Source: an uncultured Mycoplasmatota bacterium (GTDB taxonomy: Bacteria; Bacillota_I; Bacilli_A; RF39; UBA660). Taken from it: a DNA stretch of 64,000 nucleotides. Below the pieces are notes generated by a model, which saw only the letters and a list, made by a program, of their open reading frames with translations, was not told the origin of the DNA and did not search any database. Numbering within the stretch: position 1 is the stretch's first letter; every line of letters starts with the position of its first letter. The stretch covers positions 62,001 through 126,000 of the forward strand of contig URZY01000002.1 of the NCBI GenBank assembly GCA_900552495.1. The letters run 5' to 3'. Below are positions 1-8,120 of the stretch, one piece after another. The translations under genes and the position numbers were made by a program.

Positions 1-1
1 T

Positions 2-85
2 GCTATGTTATTATCATTTCTTGCACTTTACTTCACGTACCGTGACAAAGAACAATTAGTAATTAATTGTGAAAAAAATATTTAA
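2..85 (+). CDS. C-terminal end of an ABC-2 type membrane protein (partial)
   Basis: The reading frame is open from the window edge and ends at TAA 83-85. It encodes 27 residues: a hydrophobic stretch, then a basic/acidic tail ending CEKNI. The tail closely matches the end of the membrane protein at 44265-45170, which ends in CEKNE after a similar YxxKDKE stretch. In both places an ABC ATPase gene follows within about 20 bases. I infer the 3' end of a paralogous first gene of a four-gene transporter operon, with its start outside the window. Confidence 0.6.
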   Translation, partial: AMLLSFLALYFTYRDKEQLVINCEKNI

Positions 86-105
86 TTTAAAATATGGAGG
101 TCAAA

Positions 106-738
106 ATGGAAATAAAAGTATGCAATTTGAGCAAAAAAATAAAGAAAAATACAATATTAGATAGTATTAATTTACGGTTTAATGAAGGTAATATCTATGG
201 ACTTGTTGGCAGAAATGGTTCAGGGAAAAGTGTTCTATTAAAAATTATATGTGGTTTATATAAACCAACAACTGGAGAAGTGTTGTTTGATGACAAAAAC
301 TACTCAAAATCAAACTTATATTGTCCAAATCTAAGAGCATTAATAGAATCTCCAGCATTTTTTCCAGAATTAACTGGTTTTGAAAATTTAAAATTACTAG
401 CTAAAATACAAAATAAAATAGGAAACCAGGAAATTATTGATACATTAAGAAAAGTTAATTTATATGAAGAGAAAGATAAGAAATTTGCAGAATATTCATT
501 AGGTATGAAACAGAAATTAGGTATTGCCCAAGTATTAATGGAAGATCCTAAAATTTTAATTTTAGATGAACCCTTTAATGGAATTGAAGAAGAAAGTGTC
601 AAAAAAATCATTGACATTCTAAAAAAAGAAGTCAAAAAAGGAAAAATAATAATATTATCAACCCACATAAAAGAAGATTTAAATAAACTAGCAGATAAAA
701 TATATGTATTAGATAATGGTAAGATAAATGACAAATAA
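106..738 (+). CDS. ABC transporter ATP-binding protein (BcrA/LanF-like)
   Basis: This is a 210-residue ATPase subunit, about the size of a single nucleotide-binding domain. It shows Walker A (GRNGSGKS, about residues 35-42), a signature region YSLGMKQKLG in place of LSGGQ, Walker B with catalytic Glu (LILDEPFNGIEE) and a switch His (STHIKED). An upstream in-frame ATG at 94 contains the GGAGG ribosome binding site, so ATG 106 is the likely start. The LGMKQ signature is typical of ATPases exporting antimicrobial peptides (BcrA, LanF). It lies between a membrane protein end and two membrane proteins, so it probably powers them. It is a close paralogue of the gene at 45183. Confidence 0.9.
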   Translation: MEIKVCNLSKKIKKNTILDSINLRFNEGNIYGLVGRNGSGKSVLLKIICGLYKPTTGEVLFDDKNYSKSNLYCPNLRALIESPAFFPELTGFENLKLLAKIQNKIGNQEIIDTLRKVNLYEEKDKKFAEYSLGMKQKLGIAQVLMEDPKILILDEPFNGIEEESVKKIIDILKKEVKKGKIIILSTHIKEDLNKLADKIYVLDNGKINDK

Positions 739-1369
739 TAATTATTTATTTTTTAAAAAGCAATTAATTTATACTTTATTAGTGACCTTTATAGGAATAG
801 CAATTCCATTATTATCATATGGTATTAGTCATAATTTTCCGACAAAGTTTATTGAGATATACCAAAATAAATGGTTTATTCTGTGTAATTTTATTTCTAT
901 AATACTATTAAATACAAAATATCAGGAACTCTACAATAATTACAATTATAGAATTAGAATGACAAGCAATTCTGCTGCCTATTCCAAAATCATCAAAGAA
1001 TGCAATATAGATATAGTTATTTATTGGCTTATGAATTCTATTTTTATCTTTTTTTTACTTATCGTTTTTAATTATAAAATTTATAACCCATCTGAATTAA
1101 TTGAAGTAGTATATGTTCTGATATATACCTTGCTCTTGTTAATATTTACAAATGTATTTTTCTTGGCAATAAAAAAATTTGTAAAAAATAATCGATATTA
1201 TTTATTCTTTATATTAATATCGATAGTATTAATAATAACAAATGGGCATTTATTATATATGAATTTGCATTCGAGTTATCCTATAAATTATGTAATTAAA
1301 TATACCTTTATATTAATTGCACTTTTTACCACAAAACAAGTTCTAAAAAAAGAAAGTAGAGATATTTAA
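728..1369 (+). CDS. ABC-2 type permease subunit, first of pair
   Basis: A 213-residue very hydrophobic protein with about six predicted membrane segments and few charged residues outside short loops. It overlaps the ATPase gene by 11 bases, which suggests translational coupling. It has the same position as the 250-residue protein at 45805-46557, with weak sequence but similar topology. No family motif is visible. The role as membrane subunit of the transporter is inferred from operon order. Confidence 0.75.
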   Translation: MTNNNYLFFKKQLIYTLLVTFIGIAIPLLSYGISHNFPTKFIEIYQNKWFILCNFISIILLNTKYQELYNNYNYRIRMTSNSAAYSKIIKECNIDIVIYWLMNSIFIFFLLIVFNYKIYNPSELIEVVYVLIYTLLLLIFTNVFFLAIKKFVKNNRYYLFFILISIVLIITNGHLLYMNLHSSYPINYVIKYTFILIALFTTKQVLKKESRDI

Positions 1370-1370
1370 T

Positions 1371-1859
1371 ATGATATATCAAACATTATGTTTAATTGAA
1401 TTATTTAAAAAAAAGTATTACAAATTTTTTCTTCTTTTTATTATTTTATTTGTAATGATTGTTACAGTGTCCTATCTTTCAAATTATGAATTTGACATAA
1501 TATTATTTGAATCAATTCTTGGGACTTCTGCCAATTATTCTATGTTTGGAATTTTATGGCTATTATTCCAATTATTGTTTCATTGTTATATAGCATTTTT
1601 ATTTTTTGATTATGAAAAAAACAATTCCTTTGAATTTACAATATTGCGAGCAAGTTACTTTAAAATAATAATCAAAAAAATGTTAGTACTAATTATATTT
1701 GTCTTATTTTTTAGAATTCTTTTCTTTCTATTAGTTTTTTTAATATTTAGAAAAACAATTTCTTTTTCATTTTACATTTTTCTTAAAAATATCATCATAT
1801 TTATCATAGCAAGCATTGCATCAGGTGCTTTATGCACGATACATAATAATATATTATAA
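1371..1859 (+). CDS. ABC-2 type permease subunit, second of pair, probably truncated
   Basis: A 162-residue membrane protein starting one base after the previous stop. It aligns well with the start of the 207-residue protein at 46557: both carry FGILxLLFQ followed by FLFFxYExxNxFExxILR. The C-terminal 45 or so residues of the paralogue, which hold further membrane segments, are missing here. The reading frame ends 27 bases before the inverted-repeat arm that flanks the IS element. I infer loss of the 3' end through insertion or an adjacent deletion, so the subunit may not work. Confidence 0.7.
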   Translation: MIYQTLCLIELFKKKYYKFFLLFIILFVMIVTVSYLSNYEFDIILFESILGTSANYSMFGILWLLFQLLFHCYIAFLFFDYEKNNSFEFTILRASYFKIIIKKMLVLIIFVLFFRILFFLLVFLIFRKTISFSFYIFLKNIIIFIIASIASGALCTIHNNIL

Positions 1860-1886
1860 TCAAACTTATAACAAAACAAAGTTATC

Positions 1887-1938
1887 AAAAAAGATAGTTT
1901 AGTTAAAGTGATACAGTAAAAGTAGATATATCAAAAAA
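1887..1938. repeat. Left arm of a long inverted repeat around the IS element
   Basis: The 52 bases here, read together with the 12-base IS tip 1939-1950, match the reverse complement of 3121-3183 with one substitution (T for C in the TAGAYATATC part) and one extra A. The arm begins with AAAAAAGATAG. It lies outside the IS tip that begins TGAAGTGAACCC. It may be half of an older palindromic element (MITE-like) into which the IS jumped. Confidence 0.85.
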
Positions 1939-2016
1939 TGAAGTGAACCCTATTTTAGACACTTTAAAAAAGTAGATGTAAAATAATATCTCGTGAAAGG
2001 AGGTATTATTTTATTT

Positions 2017-2285
2017 ATGGGAAAGCATTTTAATCCAAGTATAAAATAGAAATAATTACAAAATACTTTAATAATGAAGCTTCTTTAGATATGTTATCTA
2101 AGAAATATAACATTTCTAGATCAACCATTTTCAAGTGGATAAAACAATCTAGAGAAGGAAAAGACATAACGATAAGACAAAAAGGTTCTGGTAGACCTAA
2201 AGAAGAAAATGTTGATTATAAAGAAAGATATGAAATATTAAAAAAATACCAAGCCTTCCTCGATACACAACGAGAGAGAAAATAA
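2017..2285 (+). pseudogene. IS3-family OrfA (helix-turn-helix), frameshifted
   Basis: A good ribosome binding site (AAAGGAGG at 1996-2003) precedes ATG 2017, which opens MGKHFNPSIK and then hits TAG at 2047. One missing base there would restore IEIITKYFN and join the frame that runs through 2091 to 2285. The joined protein has the classic OrfA helix-turn-helix (LSKKYNISRSTIFKWIKQ) and a GSGRPK linker. Both pieces are present but the gene is interrupted. Confidence 0.8.
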
Positions 2286-2328
2286 CATTTATAAATTTGT
2301 ATATAAGTAATTATAAACTTTCTAATAT

Positions 2329-3081
2329 GTGTACTGTTTTAGAATACGTAAAAGAACTTATTATAAATATAGGAACAGGGAAGATAAAGATTATTGTGAT
2401 TATTTAATAATAAAAGAAATATTTGATGATTCTAAAGGTACATATGGATATCGTAGGATAACTGAAGGCATAAAGATTAAATATGGTGTAATATTTAATC
2501 ACAAAAAAAGTACGAAGAATAATGAATAAATACCATTTGAAACCAGAATATATAAAAAGAATTCGCCCCAATAACAATAAAAGAATTGAGGAAAATGTCA
2601 AACCAAATTTAGTTAAAAGAAAATTTAATACAGATGAGCCTAATAAAATATGGGTAACAGATATAACATATTTAATTTATAACAATAAAAAAATGTATTT
2701 ATCTACAATATTAGATTTATATGATAGAAAAGTAATAGCATATAAAATTTCTAAATTTAACAATAACCGATTGGTTATTGTTACTTTAAATGAGGCAATA
2801 TCAAAAATAAAAAATGTATATGGATTAATCCCACATAGTAATCAAGGATTCCAATATACATCCTATCAATACAAAGCTATTTGTAATTCTAATAATATTC
2901 AAATTTTCATGTCAAGAAAAGGAACACCTATTGATGATTCACCGATGGAATCATTTCCTGAATATTAAAAAAAGAAAACTTGTATAACAATAATATAACA
3001 TCTTTACAAGAATACCAAAAACTCGTAAAAGATTGGATAGTATTTTACAACACTTCACGATTAAAATCAAAAAGACATTAG
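2329..3081 (+). pseudogene. IS3-family OrfB transposase (DDE integrase core), multiply frameshifted
   Basis: The fragments read in order: KRTYYKYRNRED, TYGYRRI, then after a one-base insertion in an A-run near 2507 the integrase core with WVTDITY, and after a one-base loss near 2964 the end LKKENLYNNN to SRLKSKRH with TAG 3079-3081. The first Asp (TDIT) and the Glu (DDSPMES) of the DDE triad are present, but the expected HSDQG reads HSNQG, so the second Asp is Asn. The start region also has stops between 2286 and 2328. This copy cannot make active transposase. Confidence 0.85.
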
Positions 3082-3132
3082 ATTTTTGCCTAATGTCTAT
3101 TTTTTATTGTGAACCATTTGGGGTTCACTTCA

Positions 3133-3183
3133 TTTTTGATATGTCTACTTTTACTGTATCACTTTAACTAAACTATCTTTTTT
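3133..3183. repeat. Right arm of the long inverted repeat around the IS element
   Basis: This is the reverse complement of the arm at 1887-1938 and lies just outside the right IS tip. Its outer T-run overlaps the stop codon of rnhC on the minus strand (3182-3184). The arm partly resembles the outer end of the IS remnant near 35786-35826 (shared TTAAAGT, TACA, GTAGA and A-run blocks), hinting at a related family of element ends. Confidence 0.8.
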
Positions 3184-4093
3184 AGAAAATTAACGTATGC
3201 AAAATACGATCAGTATTTTTAAAGTTAAACTTGGCAATTTCTTTTAACTTTTCTTTACCATATTTAGCAACGACTTCTTCTCCAATTTTGTCTACGTCTT
3301 TGCCTGCTCCTTTAGGAAGGGGAATATGGATACTATCACAAAGTTTGTCAAATTCTTTTAAAAATAAATACCTACTAATAATCGAACCACAAGCAACAGC
3401 CAGATTTTTGTCTTCAGCCTTTGTCATAAAAGTAATATTCTTTTGAATTGCTGTAACCCCGTTTAAATATTCATAATATCTAGCTTCTCTAGCAAATTCA
3501 TCTACTATAATATAATCAATAGAAGGCTTTTCTTCTTGCATTAATTGATATAAAACCTTGTTATGCATAATAGCCTTAATCTTATTCATGTTAATATCTT
3601 TAGTATATTTTTCATTATATTCTTTATTGCTCAAAATAACACTACGATACTTAATCTTTTTGGCTATCTCCGGAGCGATTTTTTTGATTTTTGTATCGTC
3701 AATTTTTTTAGAATCACCAACACCTAATTTTTCAAGAAAAGCAATGTCTTCCTTTTTTACATAACAAGCCGTAACAACAATTGGTCCAAAATAGTCACCC
3801 GTACCTACCTCGTCACTACCTACAGCGTTACAGTTATAATACTTTGCTTCAGCTAATTTTTTTTCAGCTTTCTTTTCTTTAGTATTATCGAGAATAGTTC
3901 CCCACATTGCCGCATCAACATCAGCACTTACACCTTGAAACATCGCTTTTCCAGACTCATACAGAGTAATTACTGTATCTTCCTCTTGTGCCTGAAAGAC
4001 TACATAGGGAATAACCTTATCTCGTCGTTTATCTTTGTAGTATTCTATCATCTTTTCTTTTACTTCATCATTTACTTTAATAACAACGTTCAA
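3182..4093 (-). CDS. rnhC: Ribonuclease HIII
   Basis: RNase HIII cleaves the RNA strand of RNA/DNA hybrids in the cytoplasm. The 303 residues fit the family: an N-terminal TBP-like substrate-binding domain (about 1-85), then the RNase H fold opening with GSDEVGTGDYFGP, which carries the metal-binding Asp94 and Glu95. Later acidic residues include IIVDEFARE. The start is TTG at 4093 behind GAGGTGAT. In Bacillus rnhC is divergent from the zapA-cvpA-polX-mutS2-trxA group, and here it is divergent from a shortened cvpA-trxA group. Confidence 0.95.
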   Translation of the reverse strand: MNVVIKVNDEVKEKMIEYYKDKRRDKVIPYVVFQAQEEDTVITLYESGKAMFQGVSADVDAAMWGTILDNTKEKKAEKKLAEAKYYNCNAVGSDEVGTGDYFGPIVVTACYVKKEDIAFLEKLGVGDSKKIDDTKIKKIAPEIAKKIKYRSVILSNKEYNEKYTKDINMNKIKAIMHNKVLYQLMQEEKPSIDYIIVDEFAREARYYEYLNGVTAIQKNITFMTKAEDKNLAVACGSIISRYLFLKEFDKLCDSIHIPLPKGAGKDVDKIGEEVVAKYGKEKLKEIAKFNFKNTDRILHTLIF

Positions 4094-4179
4094 AACTAAT
4101 CACCTCAATTTATTCATTATAAGATATTATAGCATAAAATCAAAAAATAGTTTATAATTATAATTAGGAGGTACATAAT

Positions 4180-4893
4180 ATGAATATAATCGACATAGGA
4201 ATTATTCTTGTCTTGGTGATGTTTGCTTTAGCCGGCTGGAAAAATGGTGTTATTAAGGAAACTGTTTCCCTGGTAGGGCTTATTTTAATCTTCGTAATAG
4301 CTTATACTTTTAAAGAACAGTTAGGAAATGTTTTATGTAAATATCTGCCGTTTTTTAACTTTAGCGGATCGATAGAAGGGCTAGTGTCATTAAATATTTT
4401 GATTTATCAACTAATTGCTTTTTTAATTATTCTTAGTGTTCTATATGCTATATATCAAATAGTTCTAAAATTATCTGGTGTATTGCAAAAACTTGTTAAC
4501 CTAACTATTATTTTAGCTCTTCCATCAAAATTAGGTGGGTTAGTAGTAGGATTATTAGAAGGATACTTACTAATATTTGCTATTCTTATGCTAGTAGTTG
4601 TACCATTTAAGAATAATCCCATAATAGCAGAAAGTAAAATGATAACGCCGATTGTTCACAAAACTCCATTGTTATCACTATATACAAAAGATATTTCTCA
4701 AACAATAACTGATGTATATGATTTGGCAGACAGGGTATCTGGCGAAGAAATTACAATTAATGAAGCAAATCTAGAACTAATTGATACAATGCTTGAATAC
4801 GATGTTGTCAGTAAGAAAACAGTAGAGCAATTACGTGTATTAGACAAACTAAAAAAAGTGAAAGGATTAGACTCTGTTCTAAAAAAATATTAA
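4180..4893 (+). CDS. CvpA-family membrane protein
   Basis: A 237-residue protein with four hydrophobic segments in the first 150 residues and the family opening (MNIIDIGIILVLVMFALAGWKNGVIKE, with the GWKxGxIKE element after the first helix). The C-terminal 80 residues are soluble. CvpA/YshB-type proteins are poorly understood; E. coli CvpA is linked to colicin V production and envelope stress. It has a good AGGAGG site and is followed three bases later by trxA, so the two are cotranscribed. Confidence 0.85.
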   Translation: MNIIDIGIILVLVMFALAGWKNGVIKETVSLVGLILIFVIAYTFKEQLGNVLCKYLPFFNFSGSIEGLVSLNILIYQLIAFLIILSVLYAIYQIVLKLSGVLQKLVNLTIILALPSKLGGLVVGLLEGYLLIFAILMLVVVPFKNNPIIAESKMITPIVHKTPLLSLYTKDISQTITDVYDLADRVSGEEITINEANLELIDTMLEYDVVSKKTVEQLRVLDKLKKVKGLDSVLKKY

Positions 4894-4896
4894 TAT

Positions 4897-5196
4897 ATGA
4901 AACATATCAAAACAAAAGAAGAATTAAGTGAAGAAATAAAAAAAGATTTAGTCTTAGTGGATTTTTATGCAACGTGGTGTGGTCCATGTCAAATGTTAGC
5001 TCCAATTTTAGAAGAGTTAGAAAGTGAAGTAGACAATCTAACCATCGTAAAAATAGATGTTGATAAAGCACCACTTCTCGCAAAAGAACACGGAATTTTA
5101 TCAATTCCAGTTTTAGAGATTTACAAAAAAAATAAGCTAGTAGATAAAGCTTTAGGTTATATGTCAAAAGAAGATTTAAAAGACTTACTAAAATAG
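4897..5196 (+). CDS. trxA: Thioredoxin
   Basis: A 99-residue thioredoxin, a cytoplasmic disulfide reductant. The active site WCGPC is at about residues 27-31, after the usual VDFYATW strand, and the conserved cis-Pro segment SIPVL follows. No clear ribosome binding site precedes the ATG, which lies three bases after the cvpA stop, so translation is probably coupled. The 3' end overlaps a terminator stem. Confidence 0.93.
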   Translation: MKHIKTKEELSEEIKKDLVLVDFYATWCGPCQMLAPILEELESEVDNLTIVKIDVDKAPLLAKEHGILSIPVLEIYKKNKLVDKALGYMSKEDLKDLLK

Positions 5197-5208
5197 TCTT
5201 TTTTTTTA
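5178..5208 (+). terminator. Rho-independent terminator after trxA
   Basis: AAAGACT (5179-5185) pairs with AGTCTTT (5195-5201) and is followed by a T-run. The stem overlaps the last trxA codons. A second, weaker symmetric hairpin (TTTTTACTC with GAGTAAAAA) follows at about 5204-5240. Confidence 0.75.
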
Positions 5209-5351
5209 CTCGGAAAGTACTTTAAGAGTAAAAAATTAAATTTATTGTATGCCAAAATTACATCATATTTTGCACAATACAGTTATAGAACAGTCTTTAA
5301 AATAATAAAAAATATGATAAAATAAAAATGTCAGTAAAAAGAGGGAAAACT

Positions 5352-7631
5352 ATGGAAAATAAAAGTTTAACATTAACAGAAAAAGAAATCATGATGGAAT
5401 TAATAAAAAAGGGGGAGTTTGCGAAACTTGAAAGCCTGCCATATTTTTCTTCTGCTAAAATAAAAGCCAAAACAGCAGCTAGATTAGCAGAAATTTTAAG
5501 TTACCACTTCGACGAAGACAATAATAATCAAGAAAGACTATACCATCGTTTAGATGAAATGATGAACGGAGTAGCAAAGCAAAGGTTCATTAGAGATAAA
5601 AGAAATTTCCGTTTTAAAAGTTTAAATCAAATAAATGACTATTTATTAAAAGAATTTGAAAAAATCGATGAATATAACCAAGAATATTATTTTAAGAAAA
5701 TATCTAGTGTGCTTAGCCAAATGATAAGCGATAAAAGCCATTACGACATATGTTTAGAAAAAATAAAGAGTTTCTATAACTATTACCGTGATCAAAGGGT
5801 TCTTCCTAGAGAATTAACTACTAACTTTTATAATCAAATATTGAATAAACAAGAAGAAACCTATATTAAGAAGACAAAAGCAGAGATGATTAAGAAACTA
5901 ACAGAGAAGTTGCCATATACAGTTAAAAAGGAAAGAGGAAGAATAATAGGGGCTAAACTAAAGAAGATAGACTCTTTATTAGCCACTAAAAATTATCAAG
6001 AATTAGGAATAACAGAAGCTGAATTAAAACAATCATTAGAAAATTATGATGACGACATTAATAAAGTAAGAAAAATAGTAAAAGAACATTTTCATTTAAC
6101 AAAAGAACAATTAGGTAGAATAAATGAACAATTTATTGTTGGTAGATTAACAAAAGACATCTTAGCAACAATCTTACCTAACGCTAGTGATGAAGTAAGA
6201 ACAATAATTTTAAATAAATATACTTTAATAAAAGCACAGTTTTTAAATAATGTTTCAGTAACAGAACAAGAACTTCCTAAGCTGGATTTAGGTTATCATT
6301 ATAACAATTTTAAAATAGGAACAATGAAAGATACTTATAAAACTATAATAAATATCCTAGCAACGATATCCGAAGAAGAAGCCCAAGATATTTTATCAAA
6401 TAAAGAAATTCCGGAAGAAATATTGGAACTGTTACCTCTAGTAGGTCATTTAAATGATTTTAATACAGAAGAGATGATAGTTTTATTAAGAAACTATACA
6501 ATGGTATTAAACCACATAAGAAAAGAATCATCAGACAAAAATATTACATTAAACTCCGCACTGTCACATTTCTATGACTTTTTAACAACCGCCGAAGCAT
6601 ATGACAGTGCAGATGATCTAACTATAAGTGTCTTAGGGAAAAATATAGTGGAACAAATCAGATTTTCGGATAAACAAACAAGTAGGAATCCATTAGATTA
6701 TCTAACAGTTTATGAAGGAATGTTAGCAAGAGAGTACACATTTATTCCAAGAGTAGAAGGAGAGTACGGAGATTATCATTACGAATCTGCCAATGATGCT
6801 GACAGGGAAAGATTATTAATAGGAAAAAAATGTAATTTTAGTTGTATAGGTCCCCAAGGTGCAGGAGAAAAAGCCTACTATCAAGCATTAACTGGTCATA
6901 ACGCAGATGTAATTATAATAACAGATAAAAATACAAATGAATTTGTTGCCCGTAGTATTTGTTTTAGAAAGGGAAATTATATAGTATTAGCACCGTTTCA
7001 AGGAATAAGAGGAATTGCCGAATCTTTATATCAGCCTAAGTTTTTGTTAGACATAAGTAATCAAATAATAAAACAAGCTTTAGAAAACAAAGATACGTTA
7101 GAATATGTCTTTCTTAGCCCAGATGGCAGATTTTTAGATGACTGTTTTCCAATTATAGAAGATAGTTATTTAATGGACCCTTTTCCTCATGCAGATTTAG
7201 ATGAAATAGCCTATCTATTAGCAAGTACAAAAGAACCAGAAAATGTAGAAATAGATTCGACTCTACCTATGCCAATAATATATAAAACCAAAAGAGAAAA
7301 AGTTAAGGGAAAAAAAGAAGCCTCTAACGAAAGTCTAACTAAAATAAAAGCACTAGATATTTTATTAACAGAAGAAACGGCAGAAAGAGAAGAAAAAGAG
7401 AGAAATTTCGAGCCAATAAATAAAGAAAGCTATGATGATATATATATGGGGCAAGACTGGTATGTAGCAATAAAAGATGGAAAAATAATTGAAGAAGTAA
7501 TCTTACCGACAGGACAAGAGTCACAAACAGCAGAATTAGCCTTGTTAAGTGAAAAATTAACTATACTAAATATGTTAGAAGAAAGTGAAAATAATACTTT
7601 AATAAGCAGTAATAAAGGTGGTAAAAAATGA
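5352..7631 (+). CDS. Large conserved-looking protein of unknown function
   Basis: A 759-residue soluble, mostly helical, lysine/glutamate-rich protein. ATG 5352 is chosen because AGAGGG sits six bases upstream; an ATG at 5328 would place that site inside the gene. The first 450 residues are helical without a recognised motif. Residues about 500-640 look like a compact alpha/beta domain with FSCIGPQGAGEKAYYQAL, DVIIITDK and FVARSICFRKGNYIVLAP. The last 100 residues are charged and may be disordered. There is no signal peptide. The stop (TGA) overlaps the next gene by four bases. I do not recognise the family. Confidence 0.7.
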   Translation: MENKSLTLTEKEIMMELIKKGEFAKLESLPYFSSAKIKAKTAARLAEILSYHFDEDNNNQERLYHRLDEMMNGVAKQRFIRDKRNFRFKSLNQINDYLLKEFEKIDEYNQEYYFKKISSVLSQMISDKSHYDICLEKIKSFYNYYRDQRVLPRELTTNFYNQILNKQEETYIKKTKAEMIKKLTEKLPYTVKKERGRIIGAKLKKIDSLLATKNYQELGITEAELKQSLENYDDDINKVRKIVKEHFHLTKEQLGRINEQFIVGRLTKDILATILPNASDEVRTIILNKYTLIKAQFLNNVSVTEQELPKLDLGYHYNNFKIGTMKDTYKTIINILATISEEEAQDILSNKEIPEEILELLPLVGHLNDFNTEEMIVLLRNYTMVLNHIRKESSDKNITLNSALSHFYDFLTTAEAYDSADDLTISVLGKNIVEQIRFSDKQTSRNPLDYLTVYEGMLAREYTFIPRVEGEYGDYHYESANDADRERLLIGKKCNFSCIGPQGAGEKAYYQALTGHNADVIIITDKNTNEFVARSICFRKGNYIVLAPFQGIRGIAESLYQPKFLLDISNQIIKQALENKDTLEYVFLSPDGRFLDDCFPIIEDSYLMDPFPHADLDEIAYLLASTKEPENVEIDSTLPMPIIYKTKREKVKGKKEASNESLTKIKALDILLTEETAEREEKERNFEPINKESYDDIYMGQDWYVAIKDGKIIEEVILPTGQESQTAELALLSEKLTILNMLEESENNTLISSNKGGKK

Positions 7632-7867
7632 AAAAAATAGGTGAAATAGTAGTGTTTGACGGTCGTCACGGTCTAATCAATGACGAATTAGAAGAATTTG
7701 GTTTTCATGTTGCCGATTTTAGTACTCCAGAACCGGCTGAATGTATTCAAGTAGGAGATTTTGTAGAGTTTAGAGCAGAATATCGTGACCTTAATGTAAA
7801 AAGAGCCAAAAATATAAAAATATTACAAAAAAAGTCTAACACGCCCAATTATCCTCCCCACGAATGA
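7628..7867 (+). CDS. Small cold-shock-domain-like protein
   Basis: A 79-residue protein overlapping the previous stop as ATGA, so the two are translationally coupled; AAAGGTGG lies upstream. The pattern GEIVVFDGRHGLI, then FGFHVADFS, then VGDFVEFRAEY and a final AKNIKIL resembles the order of strands in a cold-shock OB fold (GxVKWFN, GFI, VFVHxS, GxxVxFE, AxNV). The RNA-binding aromatic motifs are only partly kept. Nucleic-acid binding is an inference. The gene ends in tandem TGA-TAA stops. Confidence 0.6.
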   Translation: MKKIGEIVVFDGRHGLINDELEEFGFHVADFSTPEPAECIQVGDFVEFRAEYRDLNVKRAKNIKILQKKSNTPNYPPHE

Positions 7868-7976
7868 TAAGAAAAACAGATAAATATAAATAGATTGTTA
7901 AATAAGATAAAATAGTTATGAAATATAGGGCGTTAATTATAGTGAATAAAACTCAAATTAAATAGATGCAAATAGA

Positions 7977-8001
7977 TATCACATTTAACACTAATGTGAT
8001 A
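7977..8001 (+). terminator. Possible terminator hairpin between the 7.6 kb gene and ppdK
   Basis: TATCACATT (7977-7985) pairs perfectly with AATGTGATA (7993-8001), followed by a short T-rich stretch (CTTTTATAT). It lies about 110 bases after the last stop and about 120 before ppdK. The rest of the 253-base gap shows only a plausible -10 (TATACT near 8077) before ppdK. Confidence 0.4.
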
Positions 8002-8120
8002 CTTTTATATAGTTTAATTTTTTGTAAAAATAAGTAAAAAAACAGATATTCTTCTTTGTAAAATAAAGTTTTCGTAGTATACTTAAATTGTCTACTGACA
8101 ATTAAGGAGGATTATATAAA

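Larger units (their letters stand above)
1939..3132 (+). mobile_element. Decayed IS3-family (IS150-type) insertion sequence
   Basis: The element is bounded by a perfect 12-base inverted repeat (TGAAGTGAACCC at 1939-1950, its complement at 3121-3132). It contains an orfA-like helix-turn-helix reading frame and an orfB-like rve integrase reading frame, each broken by single-base frameshifts. No clear target duplication is visible at the tips. Both flanks carry a further inverted arm of about 51 bases, which is unusual for this family. Confidence 0.85.

Noticed and set aside
7600..7870. TGA recoded as tryptophan (Mollicutes code)
   Set aside because: TGG is used for Trp in all conserved proteins, none of them needs a TGA read-through, and two genes end in TGA here.
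7868..8120. Riboswitch or small RNA before ppdK
   Set aside because: Only one simple A-U-rich hairpin is visible, with no conserved riboswitch core.
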